The notes below the pieces were generated by a model. It saw only the letters and a list, made by a program, of their open reading frames with translations, had not been told where the DNA came from and searched no databases. Of a stretch of 64,000 bases of DNA, positions 1 through 12,847 are shown one piece after another. This DNA comes from Ulota crispa. Lineage: Eukaryota > Streptophyta > Bryopsida > Orthotrichales > Orthotrichaceae. A program made the translations under genes and the position numbers. Location of the stretch: assembly GCA_963920765.1 (NCBI GenBank), contig OY987244.1:21990358-22054357 (forward strand), written 5' to 3'. How positions within the stretch are numbered: the first letter of the stretch is position 1; the number at the start of each line of letters is the position of its first letter.

Positions 1-113
1 CATATTATGAATATTATCAGTCGAGTTTTGATTTTCAACTAGGAAGTGTGATGTGTTGCCGTGCACTGAATTATCGACTTGCCAACTTAATTGGATATAT
101 TTTGGGTTCGCAG

Positions 114-3100
114 TTCATAGACGATGTCGTGGAGGATGACGATGACGAGGAAGACGTAGCACCGAGGAAGCGGAATGAGCAGCGACGGGGTCTAGAGTTT
201 ATAGATGATACAGCAGCTGTGGCAAGTGATGAAGATAAAGAGGAAGAAGACGAAGAAGAAGGTACTGGTTTTTTCCAGCTGATGTGATATATATGGCCTA
301 ACATAAGGGCTGCTTCACACTATGGCCGAAGGTCGAGAGGCCGTCGGTCTGCACCAATTAGATTGTAAGAAACTCAAAGTCCAACCACTCAACCCTTCAC
401 ACTAGTGGTCAAACTCCAAAGGCTGTTATCCTCCAAATGCCTACATGGTAGCACTTTATCATTCAAGGTTAACAGCCACTCAGTAATAGTTTGGGTTAAG
501 CAAAAATGGAGACCCAGATTATGGTTGAGAGGCTGTCACATTGTTTTTATAAAATAATCAAAAGTTTATAAGATCTTGGCCATTGGATTTGGAAGGTCTC
601 ATAAATGCTATGGCTTTGGACTTTGGGCTTGGCCTTTGGAGGTTTCACATATGGTCATTCAAGTTGAGAGGCCATGAAAGTTTATGACTTTGGACTTTGG
701 GCTTGGCCTTTGGAGGCTTCACACTAAAGCCAGCCAAAAGTGTCAAAAACAATATTTTAATACCTATTTTCAGCCCATTTTGTTGGCCTCTCACCAAAAT
801 TTGGCCACTCAATCCCACGGCCTCTTGACTTGGCCGGTCATAGTGTGAAGCCGCCCTAAGATCTTGCATTCTCATTGGAATGTCTTGTTGTAGCATCTCA
901 TCCTCAAAGCAATGGTGCAGATTTTATCGAATGAGGAGATGTTTTGCCTGACAAAGAAGAAATTTGCCGGCCTCATCATCAATCAGCTATACGAGACGGT
1001 GCCCTAAGAAGATGTTGAAGGGCTTGAGAGGTACATTCAGAGGTAAGATTATTTTACTAGTATAGAGGCACACGCTTTGTGTGAGTAGGACATGTATGAG
1101 TAATGTAACATTCAACTTTACAAAAAATCAATATTTCACAAATCAATTGGTCTAAAATCTAATCTTGATGTACTATACAAATATAAAAAATCAATATCTC
1201 ACAACAATTATTGTAGAATTTAATCCACATGCATCATCATTTTGGTCCTTTTTTGAAACCAACAATACCAATTTTTTTCATCACAATGTTAATCTTTTGC
1301 ATTTTGCTAGGAGGCGCTTGGCATTTTTATTGATTTCTAGCACATGGTTGGAAGGTGTTTAGTGTTTTATATTTGGGGCATCCTTTATTGTTTCAATTTC
1401 CACCAAAATGTTCTATAAAATTTTGGAAATGAACATGGTTGAAGGACAATTGGTGTTCTATATCTTGGGAGTCCTTTGTTACTTCAACTTACAACAAAAA
1501 CTTCTAAAAGTTTTAGAAAAGGGCGCACTTAGGGAAATCCTCCCACTTAGTAGTATAGATAGATGAAGTGGACGATGACCGTACATTTTTATTGTGCGGT
1601 GTCGTGGACTGATTATGAAAGACTCTCCTTGGCTTCAGGCGTCCGAAACCTACGATGAAGCCAAAACCACCGAGGTGGAGCAACAGGCTTTGCTTCTTTC
1701 TGTTGAGGATCCGAAGCTGTGGATGGTGAAGTGTAGTAATGTATGGATCAAATCCTTAGCCCTTTGATTGAGACTTGATTTTGTCTCATTGTTTCAGCCC
1801 ATTCACTGAAGTGCCGTGTAATAACAAATTTCGCTATTTGCAGCTTGGGCACGAGCGTGAAGCATCAATTTGCCTCATGCAAAAGTACATAGATCAAGAT
1901 CTTCAGGGCCAGCCATTACTGATTAAGTCAGCAATTGCTTTGGATCACTTGAGGGATACCTGTACATAGAATCAGAGAAGAAGCTTATGTGAGACAAGTG
2001 TGTACACACATCTCTCGACCTTATTTCAGGGAAGCTAATTAGCATACTACATTAATTAATGTGGGCAGCATATTTATGTTACGAAGGTTTTTTCTCTTCA
2101 GGAACTCTGCCGGGTTAATGTTAGTTCACTTTTAACGCGATTACAATTGCAGTTCAAGAGCAGACATTGATTGTTTGATGTATCTGAGGCAGGCCTGCAG
2201 AGGAATGTGGATGATTTTTAGTCAAACAGTCACCTTGGTACCAATCAAAGAAATGACAGATGTTTTGTCTGTTGAGAAAAAGCCTGTGGAAGTTGATAAA
2301 GATATTTGGGTTCGTGTGAAGATTGGTATTTACAAGGGTGACCTTGCCAAGGCGTATTGCATGGATCCTTTACTATTCATTCATTTATGAAGCAACTATA
2401 TTTTTGCATTGTGATATCCGATTTAATATGGTTCACGATCCGGCATTCTATATAAATCATAGATCTGGCTGCTAGCATCCAATTTTTGCTTTTTAAGAAT
2501 CAGGTCTCGACGTAGACATGAATCAAATCTTGGAGTATTTCATGAATCTCAGATTACACTGTTTCTTGTGCAGGTTGTAGATGTTGATCATGTGAGATCA
2601 AAAGCACAAATTAAACTCATCCCAAGAATCGATCTTCGAGCCTTGGCTGCTAAACTCGTAAGCAACGGATGCAACCCGGCCTGTTACTGAAACTGGTTAT
2701 GTGTCGTTTGTTGTAGGTGTGAAAATAGATGTTACTCAGTATATTTTGAGCTCCTGAAGACCGTTGTTGTTTTTCTATCAACGTGGTTGCCACTCCTAGT
2801 TACGATGGCATGAGGACCCCAATGCGCGACAGAGCATGGAATCCTCATTACCCCAATGACGCCGCATAGGTAATTCATATCTTCCTTGTTGACTCTTGCT
2901 AATCTGTCTCTACTTGATTACTTACTTGAGTACCTGCATATATGTAGTTAATTACCTTATATCATATGTGTCCTATAAGTATAAATGGTTCTATTTCAAT
3001 GATGGTTTACAATGAGAATGAAGTCAAGGTGATTTTTTATATGCTCTTCAAAATTGATTTTTGCAGACTGCTATAAGTATCGATCATTTTTTCTGACTAT

Positions 3101-4936
3101 TTTTCCTTTCGAATTTGCATCCTGGGCCTGGTCTACGTATTGCGTGAGTGCCCAATTTATGCTGGCGGTCTAAGAATTCTCTCTGCTCAAATTGGTGTCT
3201 ACTTCTTATTAAATCTTGCACATTTTTTATCTACTGCTCATGTAGGAGCAACAACTGGGATGATGCCAACCCCAGCACTTGGGATACTCACACTTCAACC
3301 CCGCAGTTTGATGTTTGTCTCCATTCTGGGATTTGCACTTACTACATTAAATCGCCGCTGAGTGCACGATCGTCACTGGCTGGTGGGTGTGATCGTATGC
3401 TCTGTAATGCCGGATTGTTTTCTGTTGCTCTGAGGGTTTGGAATACTTGTTTGCCTACCGCTGTATCTTCACAGCCTTGAGGGCGGGTCGCTGTGAACTT
3501 TTCTTTATTCCTAAATAATCGATTTAGCCTCAAATTTTTTATGCAGTTTCCTTCTCCTGATGGTGTGTATTGCTCCTGGATGTTTGGTTTGCAGATTGGT
3601 ACTCCTGGGGGAAGGCCATTTGAAATGCCTACACCTGGAAATACATGGTCTGCACCAACTCCTGGTGCTAGTTTTAGTGAAGCTGGCACTCCTACTAAGC
3701 CTCCCCAAACTTACGGTACCCTCCTTTCCTTGCATATCATTGTTTGTTTTCTTTTGAGCATATTGAATTGGGCGTTGAAGTGGTGTAGGTGTTTGGAATT
3801 GCTCTTCTTTTTCCTGCTTCTAACCAGCTCCTCACTCTTGCAGCTGCTCCAAGTCCTTGCCTTCCAGGAACACCTGGAGGGCCTCCTATGACACCAGGTG
3901 TTCCATCATACCTTCCAGGCACTCCTGGTGGGCAGCCTATGATGCCTGGAACGGGAGGATTGGATCCTACATCCCCTGCAATTGGTGAGCATTCAAAAAC
4001 CATGATTTGGACAATTTTTTGGCATTTGAAGCTTGACTGTCATATATCTTTCTCATAGTTGTAGACATCTGGAGGTGAAGATGTTGTCATTGAGCGACTT
4101 TTGAAATTTGTTTTTTTCTTCAGTTTTTTGGTGAAGTTCTTTTCTTCAGTGCTGATTTTCTTTACTTGTCGTTCAGGTTCTGGTGGTGGACTAGATACCG
4201 AAGGTGGATGGACGATGCCTGACATTCTGGTTACAATTAGAAAGCTCCTCAACCTGCTGTTATTCGCGAGGCTATGCTGGTAAGTGTTACTGTATGAGCT
4301 GATTCCGGTTCCTGTTATTTCATGGTGTTTGTCCGTGGTATGAGCTGGAACTGTAGTTCAGGAGACATAGCCTTGTTAGTACTTAATCGAATGATTGACT
4401 CAAGCTTCTTTAGAAGTCCACAACAACTCAAAGTTTATCTGGGTCAATCAAAAGAATTTTTTGTTTCATCTTAGTGGAGACCTCGGAGAATGTTGCAACT
4501 CATTGTTTGTTTTCTATTAAGTTTCATTGTTTGCGATTGATATGTATATAGCTGATAAAGCTGTTGAAAATTATTGCGTTGTGATGCCCGCTCATATCTT
4601 ATTTTATATTTGAGGCTAGTGTCTTGCTCTCCAGGATCTCAACTTCGTTTTTCGTTGCACGTACAGGATGGTTCTTGCAGGGTTGCCCTGGGCTCCACCA
4701 ATGATGGCGATACAGTACTGATTAGCCAAGCCGATATGGAACTTGTTCCTCCCAGGAAGACTGACAAGGTCAAGATTGTTTCTGGTGAAAGTCGTGGAAT
4801 GACTGGAAAGCTTATGGTTATTGACGGAGCAGACGGTATTGTGAAACTGGATGAATCGCTCGACATTAGAATATTAGACATGAGTAGCCTTAGGGTATGT
4901 TCATACTCGGTGTTAGGAGGGGTATTAGCAATATGA
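114..4936 (+). pseudogene. SPT5: Decayed copy of transcription elongation factor SPT5 (NGN/KOW protein), introns retained
   Basis: SPT5 pairs with SPT4 and binds RNA polymerase II during elongation. Recognisable blocks, in order: the acidic N-terminus (114-261), the stretch leading into NGN (921-1045), the NGN start with DPKLWMVKC (about 1640-1735), NGN with HEREASICLMQKYID (1843-1970), VPIKEMTDVLSVE plus KOW1 with GIYKGDLA (2240-2350), KLIPRIDLRALAAKL (2575-2660), the Pro/Thr/Gly-rich C-terminal repeats (2800-2870, 3245-3310, 3595-3715, 3842-3985), and the last KOW ending DGIVKLDESLDI (4668-4894). Exon-intron borders are still visible, so this is a duplicated gene copy and not a retrocopy. 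About 500 residues (KOW2-KOW5) that full-length SPT5 has between 2660 and 2800 are missing. There is an in-frame TGA at 932-934, and there are frameshifts near 1030, 1951, 1980 and 4238. A full-length functional copy probably exists elsewhere. The 5' end lies before the window. Confidence 0.85.
307..856. mobile_element. PIF/Harbinger-like MITE in an SPT5 intron
   Basis: The ends are near-perfect inverted repeats: GGGCTGCTTCACACTATGGC on the left and the reverse complement of GGGCGGCTTCACACTATGAC on the right. They are flanked by TAA direct repeats at 304-306 and 857-859. A 3-bp TWA duplication is the PIF/Harbinger signature. The 550-bp element has no coding capacity. It lies wholly inside the SPT5 intron between exon ends 261 and 921. 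A roughly 34-bp block containing TTTGGGCTTGGCCTTTGGAG occurs twice inside (about 612-648 and 690-724). Confidence 0.8.
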
Positions 4937-6478
4937 ATACAGTCTAATCGTGTATTCAAATGCATCTAATTATCCTTAGCTACTACCACTCTTAACATCA
5001 AGTGTGAACTTACCCTTAGCAAGATTGACACGTAGATTTGCAAGATCGAAACCCAGGTAGCATATGCAGCTGTGATAATGTGGTTGGTCCTTTCCTGAAT
5101 CTACATAATACTGACCAATTCCTGAGGAATATCAATAGGTTTATTTTATGAGTTTCCATTAAGTGTAACGAGTAAGAAGCAGAAATTTGGCAATTTCTGT
5201 CTGTCACTAGTACACGATCAGCGAAGTGAATCTAAATTCCATTAATTTATGTTGGTCTACCCTTGTACTTTCTAAAATCGCTGGATTTAAACAGCGGTAC
5301 TGACTCAACAGATCTTTGCGTGGTTGCATTCACCTAAATTGAGGTTTTCATCTGTGCTACTTAAAGTATTCAACTTGTGTGGAAAGATCTTTGGAGACGT
5401 CAATTGGATTCAAGTCTGTTGAGATCACTTTATTAATTTCAAATTTTGGGGAAAGGAGGATTGTAGTTCACAATGAGTGGTATTTTAAATCTCCTTATTA
5501 AAAAAAAACTGACTACACACGTGTACCAAAGTCATGCTTGCACCACTTGCATTGAGAAAATGAGTACTGGTACTAACGATGAGCATTCACCGACCATAGT
5601 CCCACCAAGTGTACTGAATTATGAATGGGTATATAATGGTAAAAAGGCCAGATTTTTCTTTTTTCTCATTAATTTGAGCAGTGTAGAAAGCGATTCTTGT
5701 TACAGTAACAAAGCTGTTTACATTCATGGACATGGATGCCATATGCAAAATTTGGACAAAAAAGGTCACATTCATCCTTATAGAGAAAAATCATATCACT
5801 GTATTGGAGCAATCCAGCAATTTTATCCATTGAAAAAGGAAGATCAAAATTTCTAAACTTTCTCCCAAAAAATATGTATTTCTTTTTTGCAACAAGTTGT
5901 TCAAAAAAGAAACCTTGAAAACACCAAAAGAGATAGAATAACCTAATGAAGGGGTTTAAATAATGTCATAAGAGGGGCGTCCAGTTGAAACTTAGGCTAG
6001 GGTTTTTAAAAGTAGGTAGAAAATTTAGGATAACCAACCACGTCATTGAGTATTCCATATTTTTAGTTTTCTATATAAAAAAAGGGAATGGGTTAGATTT
6101 TGAGAATCTCTTTTGGTTTTTGAAACACTCTTTGTTGAGCCTCTCCTCTCGTCACTAAAAGAAGTTGAATTTGTATGTAGCCAAAACAAGGGAGTCAAAG
6201 TTTGTTTTTGGATTTCATTCTAGATGTGACATGCATATCATCCAAGAATTCTATCCTCAAGCAAAATTCCAATTTTGACACCCACTATTGCACCTCCACC
6301 TCACCTCAGTTTTCCCAACATGGCGGGAATTAATTTATCTCTCTCAAGGTTACGTCATGGATGTATCACAGTGGATTCATACTACACAAATTATTTCAAT
6401 TATTGGTCTGCACACTGTTAACGCTAGCTTACACTGACTCAAGAAAATAAACAAATTTGCCAAATGCCTTGATTTTGG
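4937..6478. other. Non-coding, no recognised feature
   Basis: AT-rich sequence with only short, unconvincing open frames (for example 5473-5856 +). A GACACCCACTATT motif at about 6278-6290 resembles the end of the element at 14116-14752 but has no visible partner. Confidence 0.5.
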
Positions 6479-6892
6479 TTAACCCTTTAAGGACCGGTCG
6501 ACATGTTTGTGGTCAATTTTGACACTTTTCAGTTTGTACAGAGAGCATGTCAAGGAATTTGATGACGTGGCAAATGGGACGGGTTTAGGGAATTAGAAAG
6601 TGCAGAGTTTAGGACAATAATCAGGTCAATTTGAGGTGGCATGTTACTAGAAGGTTGAAAAAACTAAAAGAGTGTCGGTTGAAAATACACCAATAAATGC
6701 AAAAAGATGGCCATGACAACTAAAGAGTGAGCATAATTCATGATGCATAACATTAAACCTTGCAAGATACTTCCATCTATACTGTCAAATCTGTCGTGAA
6801 CATCTATATTCAAAAACCCTAAAAATTCCTCCAAATGGCTATACAAAGGATTGCCCACCCTCCAAATCAACCACGGTCCTTAAAACCCTTAA
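6479..6892. mobile_element. TTAA-flanked MITE, piggyBac-like (probable)
   Basis: The left end reads TTAACCCTTTAAGGACCG. The right end reads CGGTCCTTAAAACCCTTAA, which is complementary over TTTAAGGACCG but not in the outermost bases. No coding capacity. The right-hand TTAA is also the left TTAA of the next element. The irregular right end lowers confidence. Confidence 0.45.
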
Positions 6893-7128
6893 CCCTTGAA
6901 GGGCCCTTGGGCTCTTGGACTCTTGAGATATGGTACCAAATACAGTCCCAATCAATATTCAAAAGTTTGAATCAATTGGAAATGAAGTGTTACAATCATA
7001 TATATTGAAGGGTTGTATGATGGTGGGTGCATAATTTTTTTTGGAAAGCCCTTAGAGCAGCTCAAATACATCTATACATATGGCCGTACATGTGGCCGCA
7101 AAGGGCTATTGTGCCGTTCACGGGTTAA
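6889..7128. mobile_element. Short TTAA-flanked MITE sharing a TTAA with its neighbour
   Basis: Starts TTAACCCTTGAAGGGCCC and ends GTGCCGTTCACGGGTTAA, giving an imperfect inverted pair of about 18 bp. It is 240 bp long and non-coding. Its first four bases are the last four of the preceding element, as expected if one element inserted at the TTAA edge of another. Confidence 0.5.
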
Positions 7129-9380
7129 AGGATGAGGCTACTATAATACATACTATGTGCGTTGCTATATAACTGGCATTTGCTACCAACAAATTTTTTA
7201 ATTTGGGATCTTGACTACCTCACTAGAACAACATTGATCTATATTCTAGCTTCTTTATAGATCTCAAATGTAATAAAGGTGTGGATGCACTCCAAATACA
7301 AGAAAAATACACCGTATTGTATTGGTCGCAAAGAGTTGCCTCGTCCTTTAGGAGTTAATCCATTACAATGTGGGGTACAATATTTAAATTCTATTTTTAA
7401 TAGTTTTAAACTAGTGTCTAAGATTTTAAGAAAAATTGGCAAGCATGTATCTCAACTACAAAGTGTGCAAAAAATGCTGCATTGTAAGACTACATCACTG
7501 AAATGCATCCAAAACCCTACTTGAAGAACAAGGGCTAGAGGCTTGCCACAATTTCACACTAATTAGACAAACTCACCTCAGATTAGTGTAAAGGATCTTG
7601 TTATTAAAGTTTGGCACAGACTGAAATCACTTATGCATTACTATTTTAAAGACAGCTCTTTGTGCTTGAATAATTTGTTTAGGGATCATGGGCGGTATCA
7701 CTATTGTAGGTTTGTTCTTCAAATATTATATGCACTCAATATTTCCCATTTCTTGTTTTTAAAGTGTACTAAGGTAGTATCAACAATTTATGAGCATATA
7801 TCCTTATGAATGCCCTAAAAATCTGGATAACAAAGAGATATTGTATTGAAGAATGTCAAAAGCAGGACGTTGAAAGTACTATTTGACTATTTGAATGTTT
7901 TGTTTCTTGACTTTTACATGAAACTTTCAAAATCCATTTCTCGGACTTTACTTTATCTCAATCGCAATTTGCTTATGTGTGGCCAAAACATTAGGCCTCA
8001 ATGATACAATAATGGTTGAGATGTATTCCAAAATAGTTCTCCCTATTTGCTCAAAAGCAATTCTCCCTCCTTTATTGTACTTGAGGATCCACAGCAGCCT
8101 TGACATAGAAATACGGTCTACGCTATGACTCATTTTTCATCTTTCCACAAGGCTCAATTCAACTCTATATCTCAATTTTGTTGAGTTGTAAAGAGATCCA
8201 AAATATATTGAAAAAAATGGCTTGGACTTATTATGTTTATTGGAAATTGGCTCTTGATTTGTGTTTTTGTTTAGAATGAACCCAACTTTTGAAGCAAAAT
8301 CCCACATTTTGGATCCCAAAATATTCCAAAAAGTGCAACCATATGTTTTACTAAGTGAACAGTGTCTTTGCAACAGAGAAGCAATAAGGGTCAATTTCCA
8401 TGGTGGTCCGGAATTAGAAAAGGAAGGAAACAACAAACTAGATAATGAGTCATGCACAAAAGTGTGTTGGAAAATAACATAAGAAATAACTGGGAATGAT
8501 GTTTGGGCTATTCCTTTTGTAAGAAGCACAAGAAGTATAGAGATATGGATTTTTCAAAGTTGGAAAATGCTAATCATTGTGACCAATTCCAAAGCCACAT
8601 GGAAGTTGGCCCTAAGTCCAGATTTTCAACCGACCTCTTTACCAATTAGGTTAGGAGGATTCAATGGAACGAGGGCTAATGTCACCATGAAAACTCATGC
8701 TGAGAGATTGCCAAGAGTACTAGTTTTTTGGGGATTTCTTTTGCTCAAAAGCAATACAATATTTTTGAGAGAAAATTTGGTGTTACATACTATTATTTTT
8801 CAATGGATGAGATTGTTGAATTTTTCACAATCTTGAGGTGAAAGTGCTTGTTTTGAATAAATGTGGAGTTGTGAACTATTTTATACAAAGAAATGATATT
8901 TCATCCACTTTTTGCATATGGCATCATTGTCCATTGATGTAAATACTTTTGTCACTCTAAATAAGACCACGTTTTGCATTACCCACATTAAATGAAAACA
9001 AGCAACTACACTTGGAGAAGCACAATTCTTGTAGCACTTTGCCTTACTTTTCAAGTAAGGCACCTACTCAAACTTCTTGAGGGTACCTTCTTTTCATGAA
9101 TTGAGGTTAGATGATATGCCATTTTGAGGGGCCAAGATAGGAAACATCACGTTTTTCTTACGAACAAGATAAAAATAATAATTTACACCCTATGTTGGAG
9201 TTGGTCAATTTTGTCCTCCTCCCATGGTGCTAGACTATATCAAGGTCTCTAAATCCAAATGTGAACTCAAATTCCCCAAATTCTATCTTTACATGATAAA
9301 TATCTAAACTATTACACTTTCTAATGGGTGGAAAAGTTGAGATCTTCCACCCTAGTCTTGCAACATGACATGCCATGGAA
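7129..9380. other. Non-coding, no recognised feature
   Basis: AT-rich DNA with scattered short open frames that lack codon bias or recognisable motifs. I see no element ends here. Confidence 0.5.
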
Positions 9381-9590
9381 GGTAGACAGACCCAATTTTG
9401 ACCTAATTCCGCCCATATGTACCCATGGTTGTCATTCTAATCTTGAAATCTAGGTGCCTCATAGATACCTTATCTTATATGACACAAAAAACAAGGTATT
9501 AATAAGGCACCTCAATTTCACAATTAAAATGACAACCATGGATACATATGGACTGCATTAGGTACATGGTGAGAATTGGGTCAACCTACC
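9381..9590. repeat. Fold-back inverted repeat
   Basis: The left arm (about 9381-9456, with CCATGGTTGTCATT near its inner edge) is mirrored by the right arm (about 9517-9590, with AATGACAACCATGG), with several mismatches in the outer arms. It abuts the left TTAA of the next element at 9591. Confidence 0.65.
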
Positions 9591-11189
9591 TTAACCCCTA
9601 AATGCCTGAGGTCTTTTTTCAGTTTTTAGGAATTTGCTTCAAATTGAACAAAAAGGCAACATTATAATAAGTTGTATCAAGTTCTTTTGAATTGTAACCG
9701 TACAAATTCAAACTAGATATGTTAGAGGTCACACAAGAAAAGAAAACACAACAATATCACCAATGGGTTGAAAGATTATAATGTTTGATCATGAGGGTGT
9801 TAAAATTACAAAAATGACTTGAAGCCTTTGAATCCTCTTTTCACATGATGGATCTAAAAAAGTGACCATCAAAAAAATATAAGGTTAACCCGTAAAGGAC
9901 TAGGGGTGTTTTTGAGAAAAAACCTCAAAAACTGCCAACTTTTAGTGCATTGCCCAAAACTGAAATTAAAAAACTTTTTTCTCAATTTCAACCATACTAA
10001 AGTGTGCAAAACAGATAAAATAATATGTGCAAAAAATTCAGCCCGTTTGACCAAGCAAGTTGTAAGATTATAATGTTTGAAGTGAGAAAAACTACTTTTT
10101 TAATTCCTGCAAAACAAGGTCAACAGACTTTGACCCTTCCTAGAATAAAATTTTTGATCTACACAAATTTGAGCTTTTTGACCATTCACAAGTTTATGAT
10201 GTTAGGTTCACTCACAAAAAAATTCAGATGCAAAAGTACAATCTAGCTTGTTCTAAATCATCCTCCAATGCAAAGAGGTTAAGCAAATTGGCATTACATT
10301 AGTCATTCTTTCATGATTTCTTGTGCAATGAGGAAGTCTTTTATTTCAAATCAGAACAATGAAAAGTTAGAGGGAAACATTTGGAACACATGAAAAAAAG
10401 TTTCAAAAGCTTTGGATTTGTAAATTGAAAGATACCAAGGCTTGAAGTTAGAGGATTCTTTTTTTTTCTTGAAACTGCCTGAACATAGTTAACAAAGTTT
10501 GACTCCCTTCAAAATGTGATGTGAGAGCTCAAATTTATTTTTATTTTTGACAATCGTACATTATGTTTTTTAGTAACATACTCGCCAAATTTTAAAAGTG
10601 GATGAAAGTTTTAGCATAAGATTCTTCAAAGATTTCCAAACTGCCCAAGTTGCCCAATTTCTTTTGGGCAACATAACTTTTGAACCAAGCATCCAATTGG
10701 GGAAAAAGTTACATTTCCACTTAGGAAATACTTATCTACACCTTGTGTAACAATTTTAAGAAAATCAAATAAAAATTAACTCCATATGACCCTACCCAAG
10801 TTCTCAAGTGGCTGTTGAACAACCACTTGGTCCTTTAGGGGTTAAAGGAAATAACATGTCTAGCCCCAATCACTTCATAGCTTTTCAAAATCTTTTCTAT
10901 AGTTTTTTCAAATGAATTTTTTATGTAAATTTTTCTCCAACATCTAGTATATTTGAGGCTCATTTCCAAGAGCTCTCAATATTAGAGAAAGTGGAGACCC
11001 TTGCACAAAAGCTTGAATAAAAAACTCATAATTAATCATTTTCAAAATCAAATTGTTGATCCTAAAATTAGACTTCACAAAGAATAAACCCAAAATGTAA
11101 ACTACTAAAAATAATAGCCTAGTTAAGTTTATTGAACTTCAAAATATTGCAAACATCAAAATTTGGTGCCGCAGGCATTTAGGGATTAA
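9591..11189. mobile_element. Outer piggyBac-like MITE carrying a second one nested inside
   Basis: The left end is TTAACCCCTAAATGCCTGAG. The right end, read on the reverse strand, is TTAATCCCTAAATGCCTGCG, so 18 of 20 positions match and both are flanked by TTAA. Another TTAA element (9885-10845) lies inside. Without it this copy is about 640 bp. The same end sequence occurs on the element at 16995-17542, which defines a subfamily with CCCCTAAATGCC ends. Confidence 0.75.
9885..10845. mobile_element. Nested piggyBac-like MITE, about 0.95-kb subfamily
   Basis: Starts TTAACCCGTAAAGGACTAGG and ends CTTGGTCCTTTAGGGGTTAA. It is 961 bp long and non-coding. Two elements of nearly the same length (17539-18479 and 19078-19998) share the end pattern CCCCTAAAGGACC and parts of the subterminal sequence, for example the CCC-AGTTCTCA block just before the right end. 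This insertion is younger than the element it interrupts. Confidence 0.8.
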
Positions 11190-12416
11190 TCCCAGCCCCT
11201 TCTCTAACAATGCATGCCAAGCCTTCTGCCTTGCACTCCAAAGTCCATAAAAGCACTGGCAAGGAGCCCCATTGGACCCATGTTCCCAAAAATTGGAGAG
11301 AGCCTTATGTTGTAGCCTTAGACCCCTTCTCCAATCCTCATAATTATGCTTTAAATCTAGGCCCATAAGCTCCTAACACATACCCCTGATCCTAGAAAAA
11401 GCCCCAAAAATTTTGCAATTTTGTGCTTGACAACTCAAAGAGTGCCAAACACAGTTTCTTTTTGGCAAAAATCTACCTCAATCTTCCCTCAAATTTTCAC
11501 TGGCAATTGTAATGCTACAAAAAATTGATGGAAAGGTGAATGAAATAGCCACTTTTGTTCCTAAGCAAACACCAAATTCAAAAGAGCCAGTGCGTCGCCC
11601 ACTATGCTTAAGGCCACACAAAGAAGCTTTGTAATTGCCATTGTTGAGCCTCAATGTAGGGTCTAGATAAAGGATGCCCTTATATGTGTGAGACAATTGT
11701 TCTCATGAGGGCATCTCTAATCTAGCCGTGGTCAAGCCCCATGCATGTCGTTAGACAATGTGTGATTGTGGGGTTGTTAGAGGGCAAAGGCACTTCCCAA
11801 TTTGCAAGACCCCAACGCAAACAAGCTTCTAACACTCAGTAAACACAACTATTTGTTTTTTTATGCATTTTCTAGTGGAATCTTGTTGTATTGGGTACTC
11901 TATTTGAGAAGGTTCATGTCAAAAACATCAAAAATTGGCGTCATGGTCAGATAATCACACACTTGGAATGTTGTTTAGGACTCTCCAAAGTGTGCTAAAA
12001 TACAAGGGCAGGACACTTCTATAGGGAGGCTTGCAAAATGCAATTGCAAGAAATGACTACATTAGAGCACATGTTTTCATTGAAGCTCGGTTTAACACTC
12101 TTTAAATTAAAGCTTTCCAATGCTTGTGTCACAACTGGATTGGGGATGGTTTGAAGGGCCACAGATAGCAGATGACGCCATGGCAAGGGCTAAGGTAGAC
12201 TAGGACATAGTTGCGAACCTGTCAGTTAGCTAGCTAGTCAGGCAGAGCAAGAGAGTAGGTAACTTAAGTTACTCCTAGCCAATGTATGGGGAGAGCCAAA
12301 AAACAATAGAATTCAGCCAAATGATATGTACAAAAAACCAATTGAAATTTAAATCAAATAGATAAAAACCGACTAAATCTTTGAAAAAAATATGATTATA
12401 GTGTAAGTATATAAGA
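11190..12416. other. Non-coding, no recognised feature
   Basis: Short open frames only. GGGCATCTCTA at about 11704 matches the end of the element at 20923-21397 but has no partner here, so it may be an orphan terminus. Confidence 0.45.
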
Positions 12417-12639
12417 TAGTGTGCTCTAATTGCATTCATGCTCTAATTGCGTTTGGCTTTAGGAACGAGAGACATTTTAGATGAGATATCTATGACTGTC
12501 ATTGATGAGTTAGGTAGGCTTAGCAATATATGCTAAGCCTACCTAACTCATCAATGACAGTCATAGATATCTCATCTAAAATGTCTCTCGTTCCTAAAGC
12601 CAAACGCAATTAGAGCATGAATGCAATTAGAGCACACTA
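12417..12639. repeat. Perfect 109-bp-arm hairpin
   Basis: Positions 12417-12525 and 12531-12639 are exact reverse complements across a 5-base loop (ATATA). Transcribed, this would give a fully paired 109-bp stem. Perfect pairing means a recent fold-back insertion, an inverted duplication under conversion, a small-RNA-producing hairpin, or a sequencing fold-back artefact. Confidence 0.9.
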
Positions 12640-12847
12640 CCTTAGGGAATAGTTGCTGCATCCACTGAAAAATTGGATGAAAATGAGAAATGAATGCTCT
12701 TTGGCAAAGAAGCTCAAAATCTTCCCGCACAATGAGTCCCAACCTAGACAGGCAGTTCTCAAGGGGCTGAGAATTGGGAAGGTGCATTGCACAGCATCAC
12801 TTGCACCAAAAAGTTGCAACTTGCAAGTGGGCAGGTCTGCCAGACAT

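Noticed and set aside
5473..5856. 127-codon open frame
   Set aside because: AT-rich codon use, no domain, no neighbouring exon signals.
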